Source: Eremomyces bilateralis CBS 781.70
Taxonomy: Eukaryota; Ascomycota; Dothideomycetes; Eremomycetales; Eremomycetaceae
Assembly (NCBI RefSeq): GCF_010015585.1
Contig: NW_022985070.1
Coordinates: 62,001-126,000 of the forward strand
Direction: 5' to 3'
DNA: 64,000 nt
The first letter of the stretch is position 1, and each line of letters starts with the position of its first letter. The notes under the pieces were generated by a model. The model had not been told where the DNA came from, searched no databases, and saw only the letters and a list, made by a program, of their open reading frames with translations. The position numbers and the translations under genes are program-made. Below, piece after piece: positions 20,482-33,900 of this stretch.

Positions 20482-22593
20482 ATGAGGGAACAGGTATATC
20501 AGGGTACGATCAGAGAAAGAGCTCGGAGCAGAGTCCACCAACTATGCCAGGACATTTTGGCAGGGTCTGGAGGCTCAGATTACTCCCGCCAGCAGGTGGA
20601 AGATGCTGTCACCGCAGCCTATCTGGAACGGATAGCCTCCCTGTGTGCTGATCCAGAGCAAAGAGTACGATGTAGTGAGTTGTTGGAACAAGTCCTTCAA
20701 CTCTATGACCCCTCTTCCCATACGGAGAAGCTCTCGTTCCAAGTGCTGCGGTTTGTGGGAAATTGTGTAGCGGACAACGGTATGGCCATACTATGAGCGG
20801 GCATCGCCTCTGGTGTTCGACATTCGATCATTCTAACTCGTGTATCATAGACGACAATCGGACGATAACACTACAACATCTGGACCAACTGGTGCAAAGT
20901 TTGAGTGTGCCATATCTACGCACCATCAGTATCCAAGTACTGCAGAACCTCACACTAGACTTTCGTAGGTCCCGCTGCTGTCTGAACTCCGTGGAAAGAA
21001 GAAGCTGACGTCTCTAGCACCTGCACAACGGCAGCTAGCCCAACTTGGAGTTCATTCAACTATTGCCAGTATGCTCGTAAAGGAAGGTCCCAATGATAAG
21101 GACAATTCCGCCCACATAGAGCTGATCACCACCGTCCTTGACCCAGTCGACACCCGTGAGGCTGTCATACAGGATAGTAAGAAGGCTCGGTCCTTTTTCA
21201 AAGATCTTTTGACCTGTGCCCTACAGTCGAGTTCGCATCTGGAACTATTCGATGCCGGCCATGCGCTGTCATTCGTGTTCCCTGATCCTCAAGGATTCCT
21301 TGCGGACGAGAACCTGTTTTCGCTGTTCGCTCGATATTACGCACACTTAGCTCGTGGGTATGAGAAGATTCTTGCCAGGCCGGAACTCTTCACAAGTGAT
21401 GGAGAAGAGGAATACGGCATCAAAGAAGGCTGGAAGGAGGTAATAGAAAATGTTGAAAATCATCTCGCTGACGCTGCATACGATTACAAGCCACCGCCAT
21501 CGGAAAGTCTTGGGATTTCGATAGTGTTCCAAGCAGGTTTGGATCTTATCACGAATCCGAACCAGCACTGCACAGTTGGCGGTTGCATAGTCCTCGGAAA
21601 TGTGGTGCGACACGATGATCGAAGTCAGAAAATGGTCGAGGAGCATGGTATCCACAAGATAGCTTTAGGATTTATGCGACCGGGATCAAGCACGAGCCTG
21701 CTGCATGCTGCTTCAGGCCTTCTGCACAATTTAGCAATTTCTGCTCCGAATAAGGAAGCCATCGGTGCTGCTGACCCGGTTGGTGGAATACTCGCCGCAA
21801 TCACGCTGCTTGAAAAGGGTCCGGATCCTACTCTTATCAATTCTGGATTACGGCTCCTGTCCCCACTCCTCGACGACTGCAGTCGCAATGCAAAGAAGCT
21901 TGTCGATCATCCACAGGAGACTGAACTGAAGTACATCGATACTGTGCTGTCATGCGCAGACATTCTTGATGGAAGTTTTCGACACTCTGTGGCTCATCTG
22001 CTGCATGAGACGATCAGATCGCTGTTGGAGGAGGAGGAAGAGGCCCTTGATAACTTGTGTAGGCGATCAAAGGTACTCCAGATCTTAATCCAGCAGGCTC
22101 TTTCAACCGACACCGAGCAAGAGGTTTCGACTATTGAATCTTGGCTTGCACTCGCCTTGCTGTCTACCTCAAAAACCGGATCGAAGTCCATCGTATCGGT
22201 TTTGGATTCAGCGGATGGACAACAGAACTCGCCTGGGTGGGATCGGTTCTTGAAAGTGGCCAAGAACATGCTGGAGCGAGAGGAGCCGAAGTCTGAGACG
22301 AAAACTGCTTCTGACGTTGCCCTCGAAGCCACGAAGAGAAACGTTCTCTTGCTCTTGAGCAAGCTTCTGGAATCAACTGTATGTTCTTGCTTATCCGCCC
22401 CTCTCCCAATTCCAAGCATTAGCAACCTGAGGATGACTAACCTGTGATCTAGGACGACATATCAACTCCATGGCAGACGGAAGCGGAATCCATGCTATTA
22501 AGTGGAATGGAAGGGTTGGAAATTGAGGGAGTTGAGGGAGTTGAGGAAGTTGAGGAAGATGAGGAAATCGAGAGATTCCAGCTGGAGACATGA
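20482..22593 (+). CDS. Armadillo-repeat protein, RAP1GDS1/SmgGDS-like
   Basis: Four exons: 20482..20779, 20851..20964, 21018..22378, 22453..22593 (introns 71, 53, 74 nt); 637 aa. The protein is almost wholly alpha-helical with ARM-type repeats, for example VLRFVGNCVADND, ISIQVLQNLTLDF, GGCIVLGNVVRHDD and LLHAASGLLHNLAIS. This layout is that of fungal relatives of SmgGDS, a chaperone/exchange factor for prenylated small GTPases. Partner GTPases are not known here. The last exon encodes an acidic tail built on a degenerate GTTGAGGAA-type hexamer run (GVEGVEEVEEDEE) around 22526-22566. Confidence 0.75.
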
Positions 22594-23717
22594 CTAGGCG
22601 ACGGGCGATCCCATCCATCGAAAATGGTAGTCTGCTAGTGGAGGTGGAAAGTGAAACTGTCACCGATGTTGTCCGGTCGAAACCTCAGCAACGATACACA
22701 ATCAGGGACATGGGGAGAACACTCCTTTGAAGGTCCCTCACCGTCGGGTAGCATTCAGCACAGGGCCTGCGATGCTCGCTGGATATCTCATCTACCGTGC
22801 CCAGCACCTCCCGCGTCCATAAGACGGTCAATTGTAGCGACAGTTCAGTGTAGTATATATCCAGCTTATGGATAACGACATCTACTTTGTCTCGGTATCG
22901 AAAGCGTTCAGTGCGATTATCCAAACTAGGTTGCTCCCTCAATGTCGCAGACAAGGAGCCAATGCTGAAATAGTTACGCAAATCGGGCTGTTGTGGCAGC
23001 GCTGTTAGAATGGGAAAGCCTTCAATTAAAGACAGTCAGCTTAAATAGTAGATACACTGAGTACCAAGCTATGGGAACCAGACAGGCACTGGGCCTAGCG
23101 TAACTTCATTGGGGCGGAAATTTGTAGCATGAGAGGTTCATCCGGAGTGGAAGAGATGGATGGCGTTGGAGTATGTTCCCGGGCATCAACAACTAACCAT
23201 TACTTGCTTCTGGCTTTGCATATTTGATCAGGTTAGCCGATAATTCGGTTCTCCTTTTCCGTAGGCTGGAGGAGCCCGTCACAGGTCAATGATTCTCGAT
23301 ATCTTCTACTCCGGATGGGAGAGTCATCGATCAAGTGCAGAGCACTACAAACGAAGACACAGTTTCATGATGCACAGAGTTTCGAAAAGCATGCTTCAAT
23401 TGATCAGCAACGCCGACCCGCAATGCTATGGTAAAAATGCTATGCTAAGTCCCACCGGCTGGAGCCACCAGCCGGCACGGGTGTAGAGACGTGATAATCC
23501 CGCCGCCCCCTCATCCCTAGTTTTTCTCCCCCTCCCCCCTCCCCCGACAGCGCGCCATCCAGGCAGCTACGGAAGGAGAACCGACGACGACCATCACGAG
23601 TGTGCTTGACTAGCCATGATGTGTCGCGTTTCTCCGACCGCAGATGAGGAGGCGGATCCTCCTGATCACCGACCTCTTCATCACTGTCCTCCCCTCCTCG
23701 ACCCGCAGCCCCGCAGC
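22594..23717. other. Convergent intergenic region, no gene seen
   Basis: About 1.1 kb between the 3' ends of the ARM gene and Vip1. A 97-codon minus-strand frame at 22685-22981 starts with TTG only and matches nothing known to me. A pyrimidine-rich run lies at 23520-23550. Confidence 0.45.
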
Positions 23718-26700
23718 CTACTCCTCGGCGCCCGCCTCGCCCTCTCTCTCCATACCCCTCTCCCTCTCCCTCTCCAGCGTCGGAGGCCCGAAGGCCTGCG
23801 GTACCTTCTCCGAAAGGTTCACCGCCACGAACGACTTCGGGAGTCTCACCCGAGAGAAGTTCGCGCGGAACGTCTCAATGACTGTCAACCAGTCAATGTG
23901 CGGAGTTAAGCTCCTCCGCGGAGCACACCCGATCGAGTGCTTCGAGTCCAGCTGGACGTCGAGGGGGGCGAAGGTGTGGCATCCCGGGCTGATCGTGATC
24001 CGGATGCTATAGTTGAAGGAGCCCACCTCCCCCCCCTCCGACGCATTCTGGCTCTCGTAGAGCTCGAAGCAGATCTGGCTCAAGTAGTCCAGTTCCGGAA
24101 TCGAGTTCCGGGAAAGCTTCGTCGGAATCCCCCCTTCAAACACGCAGTTCAGGAGCGTGTAAATGTGGCTCTCCTTCGTGAAGTAGAAGAACCCCTTGGG
24201 GTTGTCTGCCGCCTGCATATCCTCGAGATCTAGGACGATCTCCTTGAGCAATGGCAGTGACGTGAGAAGGCCGATCTCTAGCTTCTCATCGTTGGCCATG
24301 CCGTACTCCTGGGGCCCGATATAGTCAAACAGGACTTTGCACAGACGGAAGAGCTCTCGGAGTTTTACTAGGCGTGCATCCGGTTTGGACTTCGAGTTCC
24401 CAGACCCTCGGTCGAGATTGAAATAGGACACAGGGTTGACGAGCGGCTTCGCGGGCGTGGACATGGCCTCTGACCTGCGACGGAAGTTCAAGCGCTGAGC
24501 GAGGTTGGATCGTGCGCTGCTCGCACTGCTCTCAAGCTTGCCGGTTTCCTTGTCGCTGTTCCGCTCTGACATCCCTAAGGACGAGGCGGAATCTTTGTCT
24601 TTGGACTCGGAAAGCTTCCTTACCGGCGGCGCGGGCCTCTTCTGGAACTCGATTTTGCGGTCCTGACCCTGCAGCTCATCCATCGTGTCGACCATCGCAA
24701 AGCTACTGGTAGCCATCTCCTCTGCCAAGACCTCTTCGTCCGGCCGGAAAGCCCACTCAAGGAACGCGCGGTTATGCAGAGCGTCGAACTTCATGGTGTC
24801 GTAAAGCTCACTGATCTTGCTGGGGTCGACTTTGTCGCCGTCGCAGAACTCCGCAAACAGCTTCTCCCAACGCTCACGAAAGAGCGCCGCATCCTCGCCA
24901 CAGCACCAACGGGCCTGGATGGTCTCAGGATTGACGGTGCGCTGAGCCGCAGTGCAGGGTGCACTTGCGGTCGTGCCGGCATCCGTGGAACTAGTGTCTT
25001 GTGGATGCACGAGGGCGGGCGTGGAACGGGGCCCTGAAGACTGGAGCGTCGCGTAGTTATGACGCATAACGTCTCGGTGGAACTGCATGAGTTGGACGAC
25101 GTCGCGGACGACGACGGAAGGTTCGGCGAAGTTGTCCGGCCAAGCGAATTCTTCGATTGCTTTATCGCCTTCACGCAGGAGAACCTTGAGTGTTTTCTTC
25201 ACTTTGTCCATCTCATCCTTCGCGGCGTTGGAGTCATCGAGGAGATGCTTGCGGACTTGGACGAAGTCCTTGGAAAGCTTTTCCTCAGCGAGGAAGGCGG
25301 ACGAGAAGATCTGCGCGGAAGTGGTAACGCGGCGTTCGGAAGAGGAGAACACTGAGACATCGTCGAAGATGTTCTTGTTGAGGAGCAATAGGTCATTTCG
25401 AAGGTTCTCACCTAGATCCTGTGCTTGATAACGAGCAGAGTGGGTAGGTTCACCGCCCCACTTGATGACCAGCTGGAGTTTGTCGAATTCCATGTTGTTC
25501 TCTGCAGCCGCAATTCGGGAAAAGGTGATGCCTGTATTGGAATCGCTGCGACGAAGGGGCTGCTGCTCGCCCTGTGCTGCAAGGTCAGAGATTGCCTCTT
25601 CCTTGAGCAACTCAACAGTAGAGCCGGTAGGCGGGGCAGCTTTGGCGCTATCCTTTGGGGCCTTCTTTTCGCGGAACATGGGCTTGATCTGGACCTTCGT
25701 TCCCGTCCAGCCACCCTTCTTGATCAAACTCGTCCTCAGCAACGTCAGCTTCTCTGTATCTTCGATCCCTTCCTGGAATGCGAGCTGAACAGCATCCAAG
25801 ACACTGCTTAACGCCTGTTCGCCGATGAGCAGGACTTCTTCCTGATGACCCTTAAGGAGATCGACGAACGGCTTCGTGTGGAAAGTGAACTTGAACTTTT
25901 GTTTCGGAGTACGGTCAGCGTGTCGAACGACGCTGACGATTCCCTTTAGTTTCCATTGTGCTTTGGACGCAGGCGGCGGAATTGGTGCTTCGACTGGCTC
26001 TTTTGGCTCAGTGCTGCTAGGAGTCGAATCAGCGACAGTAACTCGTTCTTTCTTGAGATCGGCAGTGGATGTTTCCAATGCCGCAGGAGGTGGTAAGCCA
26101 ATGGGCGGAATTCCTTGATTGCGCTCCATGCTGGATGATGCCTTGATAGGAGAGGCGGGCGTAGACGCATCCGACGTAGCATGATCAGCGGCGTGATGAT
26201 GCCCAGGAAAGTGACCATGATGATCAGTCATCTTCGACATGCTCGGGCTTTTGAAGATTGACTTCAGTGCAGCGCGATGCGAGCCAGGTGCACCTCCGGT
26301 GATCTTGCGCTGGTGAGCTCGTTCCGGGGCCTTGTCCTTTCCTCCTTGCTGATCTTCGATCTCGAGCTGATGGGCGGGACTATCTTTCTTCATTTTCTCG
26401 CGGATGAAGATCTGTCGGAGGATGCCGGCGCAACGATCATAATAATCATTATTGTCCTTGACAAAGCTCCAGCCGTTCACATCGATGACGTAACTGCTTC
26501 CGTTCGCTCGAAGCAAGTCGAATCCGCAGACACGCTGCCCAAAGGCCTCAGAGATCTTGGTTGCGATGGTCTGTTCTTCTTTGGTCAAGTTCGTGACGTA
26601 ACGGATCTCCTTGCCCATGGGGTTGCGACGGACGTGGCCGTCAACCACAGGACTCTTTCTGGTCTCGGCGTGGCAAAATTCGGAGCCGACGGTATACAGC

Positions 26701-28410
26701 TTGATATCTTCCGCGCCCTCCGCTTGGAGGAACTGCTCGTAGACATAACTGGTCGACTGGTTGGAGATGCATCGTGGAACGTTCAAGGTGTCGTCATGCT
26801 CGGAGCTTTTGTTGTTCACTTTGCGGAATAGGCGTCGGCCACCACCACCATGGTAGTAGATGCGGATGTTATGATCCTCTCCGCTGACGGGCTTCTCGAC
26901 AAACGGCTTGTGAATCGTCTTTCCATCAACAAACAGAACGTTGCCATCATCCATCATCTCAACCTTCTTCGGCGGGTCGATCTTGCCGCCGGTTCCGTCG
27001 TCGGGACCTTCCAGCTTCAGGCCAGTCCGCTCTCGGAGAGTTTTCGCCAACTTAGCACTGGGAAGCGTCGGGCCTCCATCGCGATTGACCTCGATACGCT
27101 TCGGCGTCGGGACTTGCATGGTGTCAAGGATCCTCAAGCAGGTGCGTCGATCCCAGAGGACCATCTGCATCGGCAAGTCATTGACACAAAATGGTTTCCT
27201 CAGCTCGGCATAGCGAATGGCCTTCTCAAGTGGAAAGCCGGCGCTGAAGAAGCTAATGAGAAAGTCGCACACCGGCCAATTCTCAACGTCCTCGTCGAGG
27301 ATCACTTTGTCTCCGAATATGATGACGTCGAACTCTCCAGCGGCAATGAGCTTGTTCAGGATGTTGCGAGACGGCTTGGATCGCGCCTTGCTGTCGAGCG
27401 CACACACTCCAATAATGCCGTACGGAGCTTTCTTCATTGGGTTGTCCGCACGGCCACGGTCGCTGCCGGGGGATGCGGAGTTGCCGGGCGCAGAGACGCG
27501 GCGGGCGTTGCGGTGACGGGATCGGGAGCGAGCCCCAGTGCTGCGGGCGCTGGGGGGAGACGTGGACGTATGAGAAGAGGGGCCTAGATCAGCTAGGGAA
27601 TAAGGAATGCCCATGGCGGACGAGGATGAGTGATGTGTTTGGTCTTTATTGGTGAGAAGACGCGGGGAGGTGCTAGGATTGCTAGGGTTGCTGATGTTGC
27701 AAGTGCGATCAGGTTGAGAGGAGGTGGTGATAGACACGGAAGAACCAGTGGTAGGGATTCCGTGCTGATCAGAGCGAAATGGAGCTGTTGATATGTTCAG
27801 TTTCCGTTGTTTGAATGTTTGAAATGAAAACGCTTGGAAGCAATTAAGAAGTCTTGAGGATCGGCGACTTTCACTTACCATCGATTTCACTTCCGGCAAC
27901 TGAGCTCGCCGCACTCGCACCTGCAACCATCGTGTGCTTCGCATTATGGATCATCGACTGCCCCAAACTGTACAAACTGGAGAACGACATGCGATTAGAG
28001 TCCGCATCTCCTCTTCCTTGTTTTCCCATGATCGCTGAGTCCGATAGGGCACTTGAACTCATATCAGTGCTTTTCTTCCCGTGACCAGGCGACGTCAAGG
28101 CACTTTTTCCGACGTTGGCTGGAGCATTCGCAACGGTAATTGATCCGCTAGTGTCTCCCAGTCCACCACTGACCTCATCGCCCGATCTACCCGCACCGCT
28201 GCAAACTGAACGCACGCTCGAGCCCGTAGAAGGCGGCATGCTGCTGCTCACTCGCTCGATGTCGCCGTCGTCAGTGGACTTGCCAGTGGAACGGCCTTTG
28301 CGGGAGTTAGCGGGACTTGGGGCGGATGATGGGTCTCCAGTAGGAGACTGAGGCGGGGTGGGAACGGAACGGGTGTCCGGCTGGGACTCCTCTGCCATGA
28401 GAGGGGTCAT
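23718..28410 (-). CDS. Inositol hexakisphosphate/diphosphoinositol pentakisphosphate kinase (Vip1/Asp1, PPIP5K)
   Basis: Exons 28410..27879 and 27784..23718 (94-nt intron, GTAAGT...CAACAG); 1,532 aa. Residues 1-290 are Ser/Pro-rich and disordered. The ATP-grasp kinase begins at about residue 295 (KKAPYGIIGVCALDSKARSKPS) and includes FVEKPVSGEDHNIRIYY, GEDIKLY-like AEDIKLYTVG and FGQRVCGFDLLR...DVNGWSFVKDN. The histidine-acid-phosphatase domain opens with RHADRTPKQKFKF near residue 797 and includes WGGEPTHSARYQAQDLG and FYFTKESHIYTLLN. The enzyme makes and removes the 1-beta-phosphate of inositol pyrophosphates, with roles in phosphate sensing, polarity and microtubules. The start is set at MTPLMAEES; the frame upstream has no ATG. 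Length and order are normal for the family. Confidence 0.95.
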
Positions 28411-30947
28411 TGGTAGTGAGTTTGTTGCTCTCTCTTGTTTGACTGATGAAGAAAGAGTCCGCGCTTCGAGTCGAGTGTGATAAGAAAAGTGTAAACGAGG
28501 AAAAGATTCACTTGTTGTGGGATGATTGACTTTTAACAGGTAACAGTCTCGGCGATAGTGGAAAGAGCGAGGTCTTCCGGTCGATTCTATGCGAGATAGA
28601 CTGTTCCGGAATCGATTGACACGCTCGTTGTCGATACCTATTGCAATGCCTATTGCAATACCTATTTCGATGCCTGATGTTTGCTCGGGGATGGACTTCA
28701 CTGTGAAGGGAAGTTCAAGGCTGCGCTTTAGCAACGCAGAGGCGCCGTCGAGTCGTCAAATAGGTACGGTAGGCAGGAATGAGGATCCCTATGCGATCTA
28801 GGTCGCTCAGGTTAGCTTCCGGATGGGGCAATCGACGCAGCAAAGGTGCGAGACGATGAGCGAGACTTACTGCATGTGGGTGCTGATTTGTTCGCATAGA
28901 TAGGTGTTCGTGTGAGAAAAGTCACTTGCGAGGAAGAGAAAGAAGATGATCACCTCGTCGCGAATTCGGCGCATGCGGCGTCCCGGAACGGGGTCCCCTC
29001 GATGGTCCTCCCCCCAAGGTACTCTCAATCGGCTCCTATCCACACAATCAAGAGCAAAGCAAGTCGTAATCCATTATCCGCAATCCGCACTGCAAAGGGG
29101 TTCGAGGTGATGTTCGGTCGACGTTGTCCAGGTGGTCTGGGTTTCCAGTGGGACCGATGTCCGACAGGTACCCCTCCTGCGCGGTTCCCAGAAAATTTCC
29201 ATGTCTCCACTTGCTGCACCGCATCTAGCGTTCTAGACACGGATGATCTCATCTTGCTCACTAGCGGCGCGGGAGATGCGGCCTATCAGATGGCGGAGCG
29301 CGGAAAAGGAGGAACGATGGATTTGGGGCAGCTCGGACAACGAGTCGGGATACACGCGGATTTAATTTCATGGTTTGTGAACGGATGATTGATGATTATA
29401 AAGAGTTAAAGACGCTTGGGACATCATGATTGCTTATTCGTTCTAGTTATTTGGGGGTGTTTGTACCGCGTGGGGAGAGTAGGGTTCTGCATGTCTGCAT
29501 CCAGATAGATTAATCCCAGTCAGGGGCAGGCGGTCAACGCACCAGGGATCGCGGACACAAAATATACGATCACGGAGATGCAGGGCAAATATACAATGGT
29601 AACCATTGGACACATGGAGATGTAGTGCAACGTGACCCAGGACTGCAGGTTGGTCCATTGTTACATTCCAGACGGGACAAAGGGACGGCATACGGTACAT
29701 TGATAATGCAGTGCAAATCAATACACTGCAAATATTATACAGCAGCACTGGAAGCTAGTGAAGAATAGCATGGGTGGCATCCTTTGCCCGATGAAGTTAT
29801 CATCTCATCTCGATGAAATAAACAATGGGAAATGGTGAGTACAAATACTCCGCTCTTGATCAGGCCATCGATACTGCCAGCGGAACGGGCACAGCAGTGG
29901 TCGCGATGCCGTGGCCTGTACGTGGGTATATTTCATCCTCCGACTGCATCCTTCATCCATATCTGCGCCGTCTCCACGAAAGCGACCTCATCGACATCAT
30001 GAGTACATATACTCTACGGCGTCCAGGCATTAGAGTATCGATACTATTCCTTTCCGTATATCGATCCACCCCACCGCGCCAGACAACAACGAATCGACGG
30101 GCGCTCAGAATCATAATATACAGCCTAATCTATGGGAGGGGAGATACAGCACAGATGGAATGGAGTATGTACTCCCTCCTCCCCTCCCCCCTCGTAGGAT
30201 GTAACGCCTTGGGAATCCCCGGCGTCGTGTAGCAAGAAGAGCGATGAGACGCCATGTTGCGTGTGCAGCGCCCTAGCTGATGCCTCGGAAAAGTGGCTGT
30301 GCTGAGGGTGCTGTTTTATCGAGATATAGGGACTCTTCTCTTTAGCTAGATCGCCTCTGTATCTAGATTTTATAGAAGGGACCCATGTCTCTGCTTGGGA
30401 AATAAATAAAACACAACTCGTAGACAGAATGCATGGCTTGATGCTGCGTATCTCTAGCACGGCACGCGGGGCTCAACATCAGCAGGCATTGCAGGATAAA
30501 AAGGATGCTCCATAGAAACAACCCATCCGCCCAGAAACCACATCATCTCCAACAGAAACCTCAATTAGCACCACGAGTACAAGTACAGAATAGAGTTGAG
30601 GTATTAGAGTATAGATACCATTCCCACAGTCCATCCACCACCCCACCGCCTCACAGCGATGGCCGACAGACCTCATAATCATAATACATGGCCCAGCGCT
30701 GCTTTAAGGACAGCACTCGGGACTCAACATAACGATGCAATGCAGTGTAAAGATGAATATGCTCCACGAAAACCCACGCCGGAACCCAATGCCACGGACA
30801 GAAACCAATCCAAAAACGCCAATCGACTCCGAAGATAGAATCTATGCCCATCCATCCGTACCGTAACCATGCATGCAAGCACCGATCAATGCGCTCATAT
30901 CCATCCATCCAACCCCAACCCCAATCAATGCAACGCCGATGCAAAAC
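28411..30947. other. Long intergenic region with degenerate direct duplication
   Basis: About 2.5 kb without a supported gene. A 12-bp unit (cctattgcaat plus one base) is repeated three to four times at 28638-28672 in the probable Vip1 5' leader. A degraded ~95-bp repeat links 30025-30120 and 30598-30690 (shared attagagtat, gatac, ccaccccaccgc, tcataata). A second related pair links 30455-30520 and 30707-30775. No protein frame follows these repeats. Confidence 0.5.
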
Positions 30948-33900
30948 CTACGCCGCTGCCGACCACCGCCCCTGCTTCTCCTCACCCGCCAACCATTCCA
31001 ACACGCTCTCATAGCACAGCACATACTGCCGCAAACTCTGCACCATCGACAGCCGCTGCAGCCGGAACTCCTCGACCGTCGATTCGATGAGGTCGACCGA
31101 CGGGTCCGTGGCGGACTTCCCCGTCCCTTCCTGTGCTGGTTCCTTCCCCACGACGTCAATATCCATCGGCGTGCCTTCCCTCTGGTTTCCACCAGCACCA
31201 CTCACATCGTGCACGTGGTTGACTTGACCATGGTGACCCTGACTGCTCCGCTTCTCCTGCCTCTCCGCCAAGCGCTTCCGACGCGCCAGCGCCCGCTGCC
31301 GCTTCAGCCGGTCAATGACGCTATCCACCGTGCAGAATGTCCCCGTGCGGCCGCAGCCAGCCGAGCAATGCACCAGTACGGGCCGCAGGACTCCATTGGC
31401 GTCCTCGCCATCGTCGATATCGTCATCATCAACTATATCGGCACTGGTCTCCGCTCCGGTAGATTCGGAAGCCAACGACCCAACGTCCTTGTTGGGCGGA
31501 GTGGCATCGTTCCCTAAGCTAGTCATCCGCTTCGCCAGTGTCGGCGAGAACCCGCCTTCGCTCGCCCGGACCACGGCGTCGCATTGCGAGACGAGGCCGA
31601 GGAGGTGCGCGGGGTGCGCGGGTGCACCGAAGTCCGGCCAGTGGTCGTATTGCAACTGCGTGATTTCGCGGAGAGGGGCGAATGGGTCGGCAGCGTTCCG
31701 CAGCGTGAAGTGGCGGACGGTGACGTATGGTTGCGGGGTGTTTGGAGCGGTTTGGTGGGCATAGGGGATGTCGATTATGGGGGTGGATTTGGGGGTGGAT
31801 TTGGGGGTGGTGGTAGAGGGGGTCTTGGGGAGTGTGGGACGGGGTGCGGAGTTGGAGGGGCGGCCGTGCCGGTGGATCTTGGAGGGCTCGAGGGAGGCGC
31901 GGTGTTCGGAGAGGAACGTGAGTGTAAGGTGGTCGTAGGTGCCGGAGGTCCAATAGTTGTGGGCTCTGACTTGGCCGCCTTCAGCCTCGGCGGTGAGCAT
32001 GACGAGGACGTGGACATCTTGTTGCCAGACGACGTTCCAGAAATCCTGTGTGGGCGGTCAGTTCCTGCTGGAACGAAGAAGACAGAAAAAAGGAACGTAC
32101 GTTAAAAGTCGCCGGAATTGGCCCCTGTGTCGCAATATATCGCTTCTGCGATATCGACGTCGTGATATGATTCGCGTTGATGTAATCACAGCCACCGTTC
32201 GGTACGCCTTGCAGCCTGACCCGAGAATGCTCGAACGGCCAGATATTATTATACCGATTCTTCGCCCCCTTCTCGATTCCCGCAATCTGCACGTTGCGCC
32301 CCCGAGGCGCCTGTATATACCCGTTCCTCTCGCCCTGGGGACTCGCGGTTCGTGGCCCAGGTGTGCCACCGCTATACCGCACATTTCCTGAGAGAGCTTC
32401 CTGCATGCGCTTTTGCTCGCGCTTCTCAATATGTAGGAACTTATCGGCGACGCGTTTCCCGTTATCGTTCATGTCAGCCGCGGCCCGGATCCACTCCGGA
32501 AGATGTGATTCGGCATCGCTCGTTAGCGAGTTGGGATGTCGAATCGGCATTTGGCCGACCCCTCCAAGGAGGTCCATGTTTTGTCTGATGTTGCCGAAGA
32601 ACGGGTTCGCCGTGGACTTGGTCGTTGGCATCGGGCAGCGACCGATGACCGGGGCGGTGGGAGGTGATGCGCTCGTGGATCGAGTAGTACTTTTGTCAAC
32701 ATCCAGGCTGACCAAGTTGGGGAACTTCTTGGCGAAGTCGGCGAATCCGCCGCGGATGATGTATGCAAATCCATTATAACCTTCGGTGACAAATTTCTTT
32801 AACGTAAAAATGCAGGTATTCGCATCCTTGAGGACGGAAGAATTAGCATCATAGGCGATGATATATTTGCTGTTGCGCCAGCGTCCAAATTTGCCCCGTT
32901 GCTCCTCGTCTTTAAGCGTCTCTTCCAGCTTCCGAACATTAAACGCCGGCCGCCTCAGCAGCGTTGTGGGACAACTGAGGTTCAAGGCACCCTGGATCCG
33001 CGAACGTGAATACTGGCTTGACACGCGCAGATCTAGAAGCAGAATATCTTCATTCGATGCTTCGAGTAGGTTCACCACATACTGTGGGGTGACCAGCACC
33101 GGCTCGACCTCCGCGACATGGTTCTTTCCTTTCCATTCGGCATTGGTTTCGTCAAAAGTTGGTGGCAAAGTTTCGGCGCGGCCAGAACTCTGGATTGGCT
33201 TCCGGCCACTTGATGGCAACGATAGCCTTGTTTCTCGATCCTCCGGTGAAGCAAACTTTACCTCCGCGTCTGAATCGGAGCGCCTTTCTCTCCCCACGAA
33301 ACTTGCTGGGGATTCTCTTCTGGGTCGATCGGTGATTGCGACGGTGGGAGATGACAGCAGTCTTTTGGGGGATCGTTGGTGGGCACCTTCAATCCTCTCT
33401 GTGCTAGAGGCCTGGATCGTCGGAACCGTGCTCGATCCGGGTTTTATAAATGTGGCCGCCATGGCAGTTGATGATGGTGCTGCCGTCCTCGGTGAATTAG
33501 CCTTGTCGTTCGCATTACTTCCGCTACCCGTGCTATCGAGCTCTGCTCGTCGGGTTTGGTTCATGGTGAAGTTTGCCATCTGTGGCATCGTGAATACATG
33601 GCGCTCTGATTGTCTCCTGAACAGTTCGAACTCCGCATTCTGATCGGCGGGAATAATCTGCGGTGAGGCAGCAGCCACGGAACGGACCTGCGATGTCGGC
33701 TGGTCGAAGTTGGAGCACGCATGGGGAGCAACAGTGGATGAGAAACTCTCTTTGTCTGGGAAGACAGCCAGTCCAAAGTAATTGGGGCTCGGCGGTCCGG
33801 CATCCTGTTGTTTGGTTGTAGGGGTTCGAGTGCGTGGAGATAACTTGGGCGCATACGGAGTCACGCCAGTCATCGCAAAATAACACGGCGTCCGTGCAGG

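Noticed and set aside
23520-23550. Pyrimidine run as a functional element
   Set aside because: Short C/T-rich runs are common in fungal intergenic DNA; nothing around it gives it a role.
28411-28734. N-terminal extension of Vip1 by 108 residues
   Set aside because: The frame is open but its first codon is TTG and the region has a 12-bp tandem repeat; the first ATG is at 28410.
28912-29388. 158-codon plus-strand frame upstream of Vip1
   Set aside because: No ATG context, domain, splice signals or family likeness; it overlaps the probable Vip1 leader.
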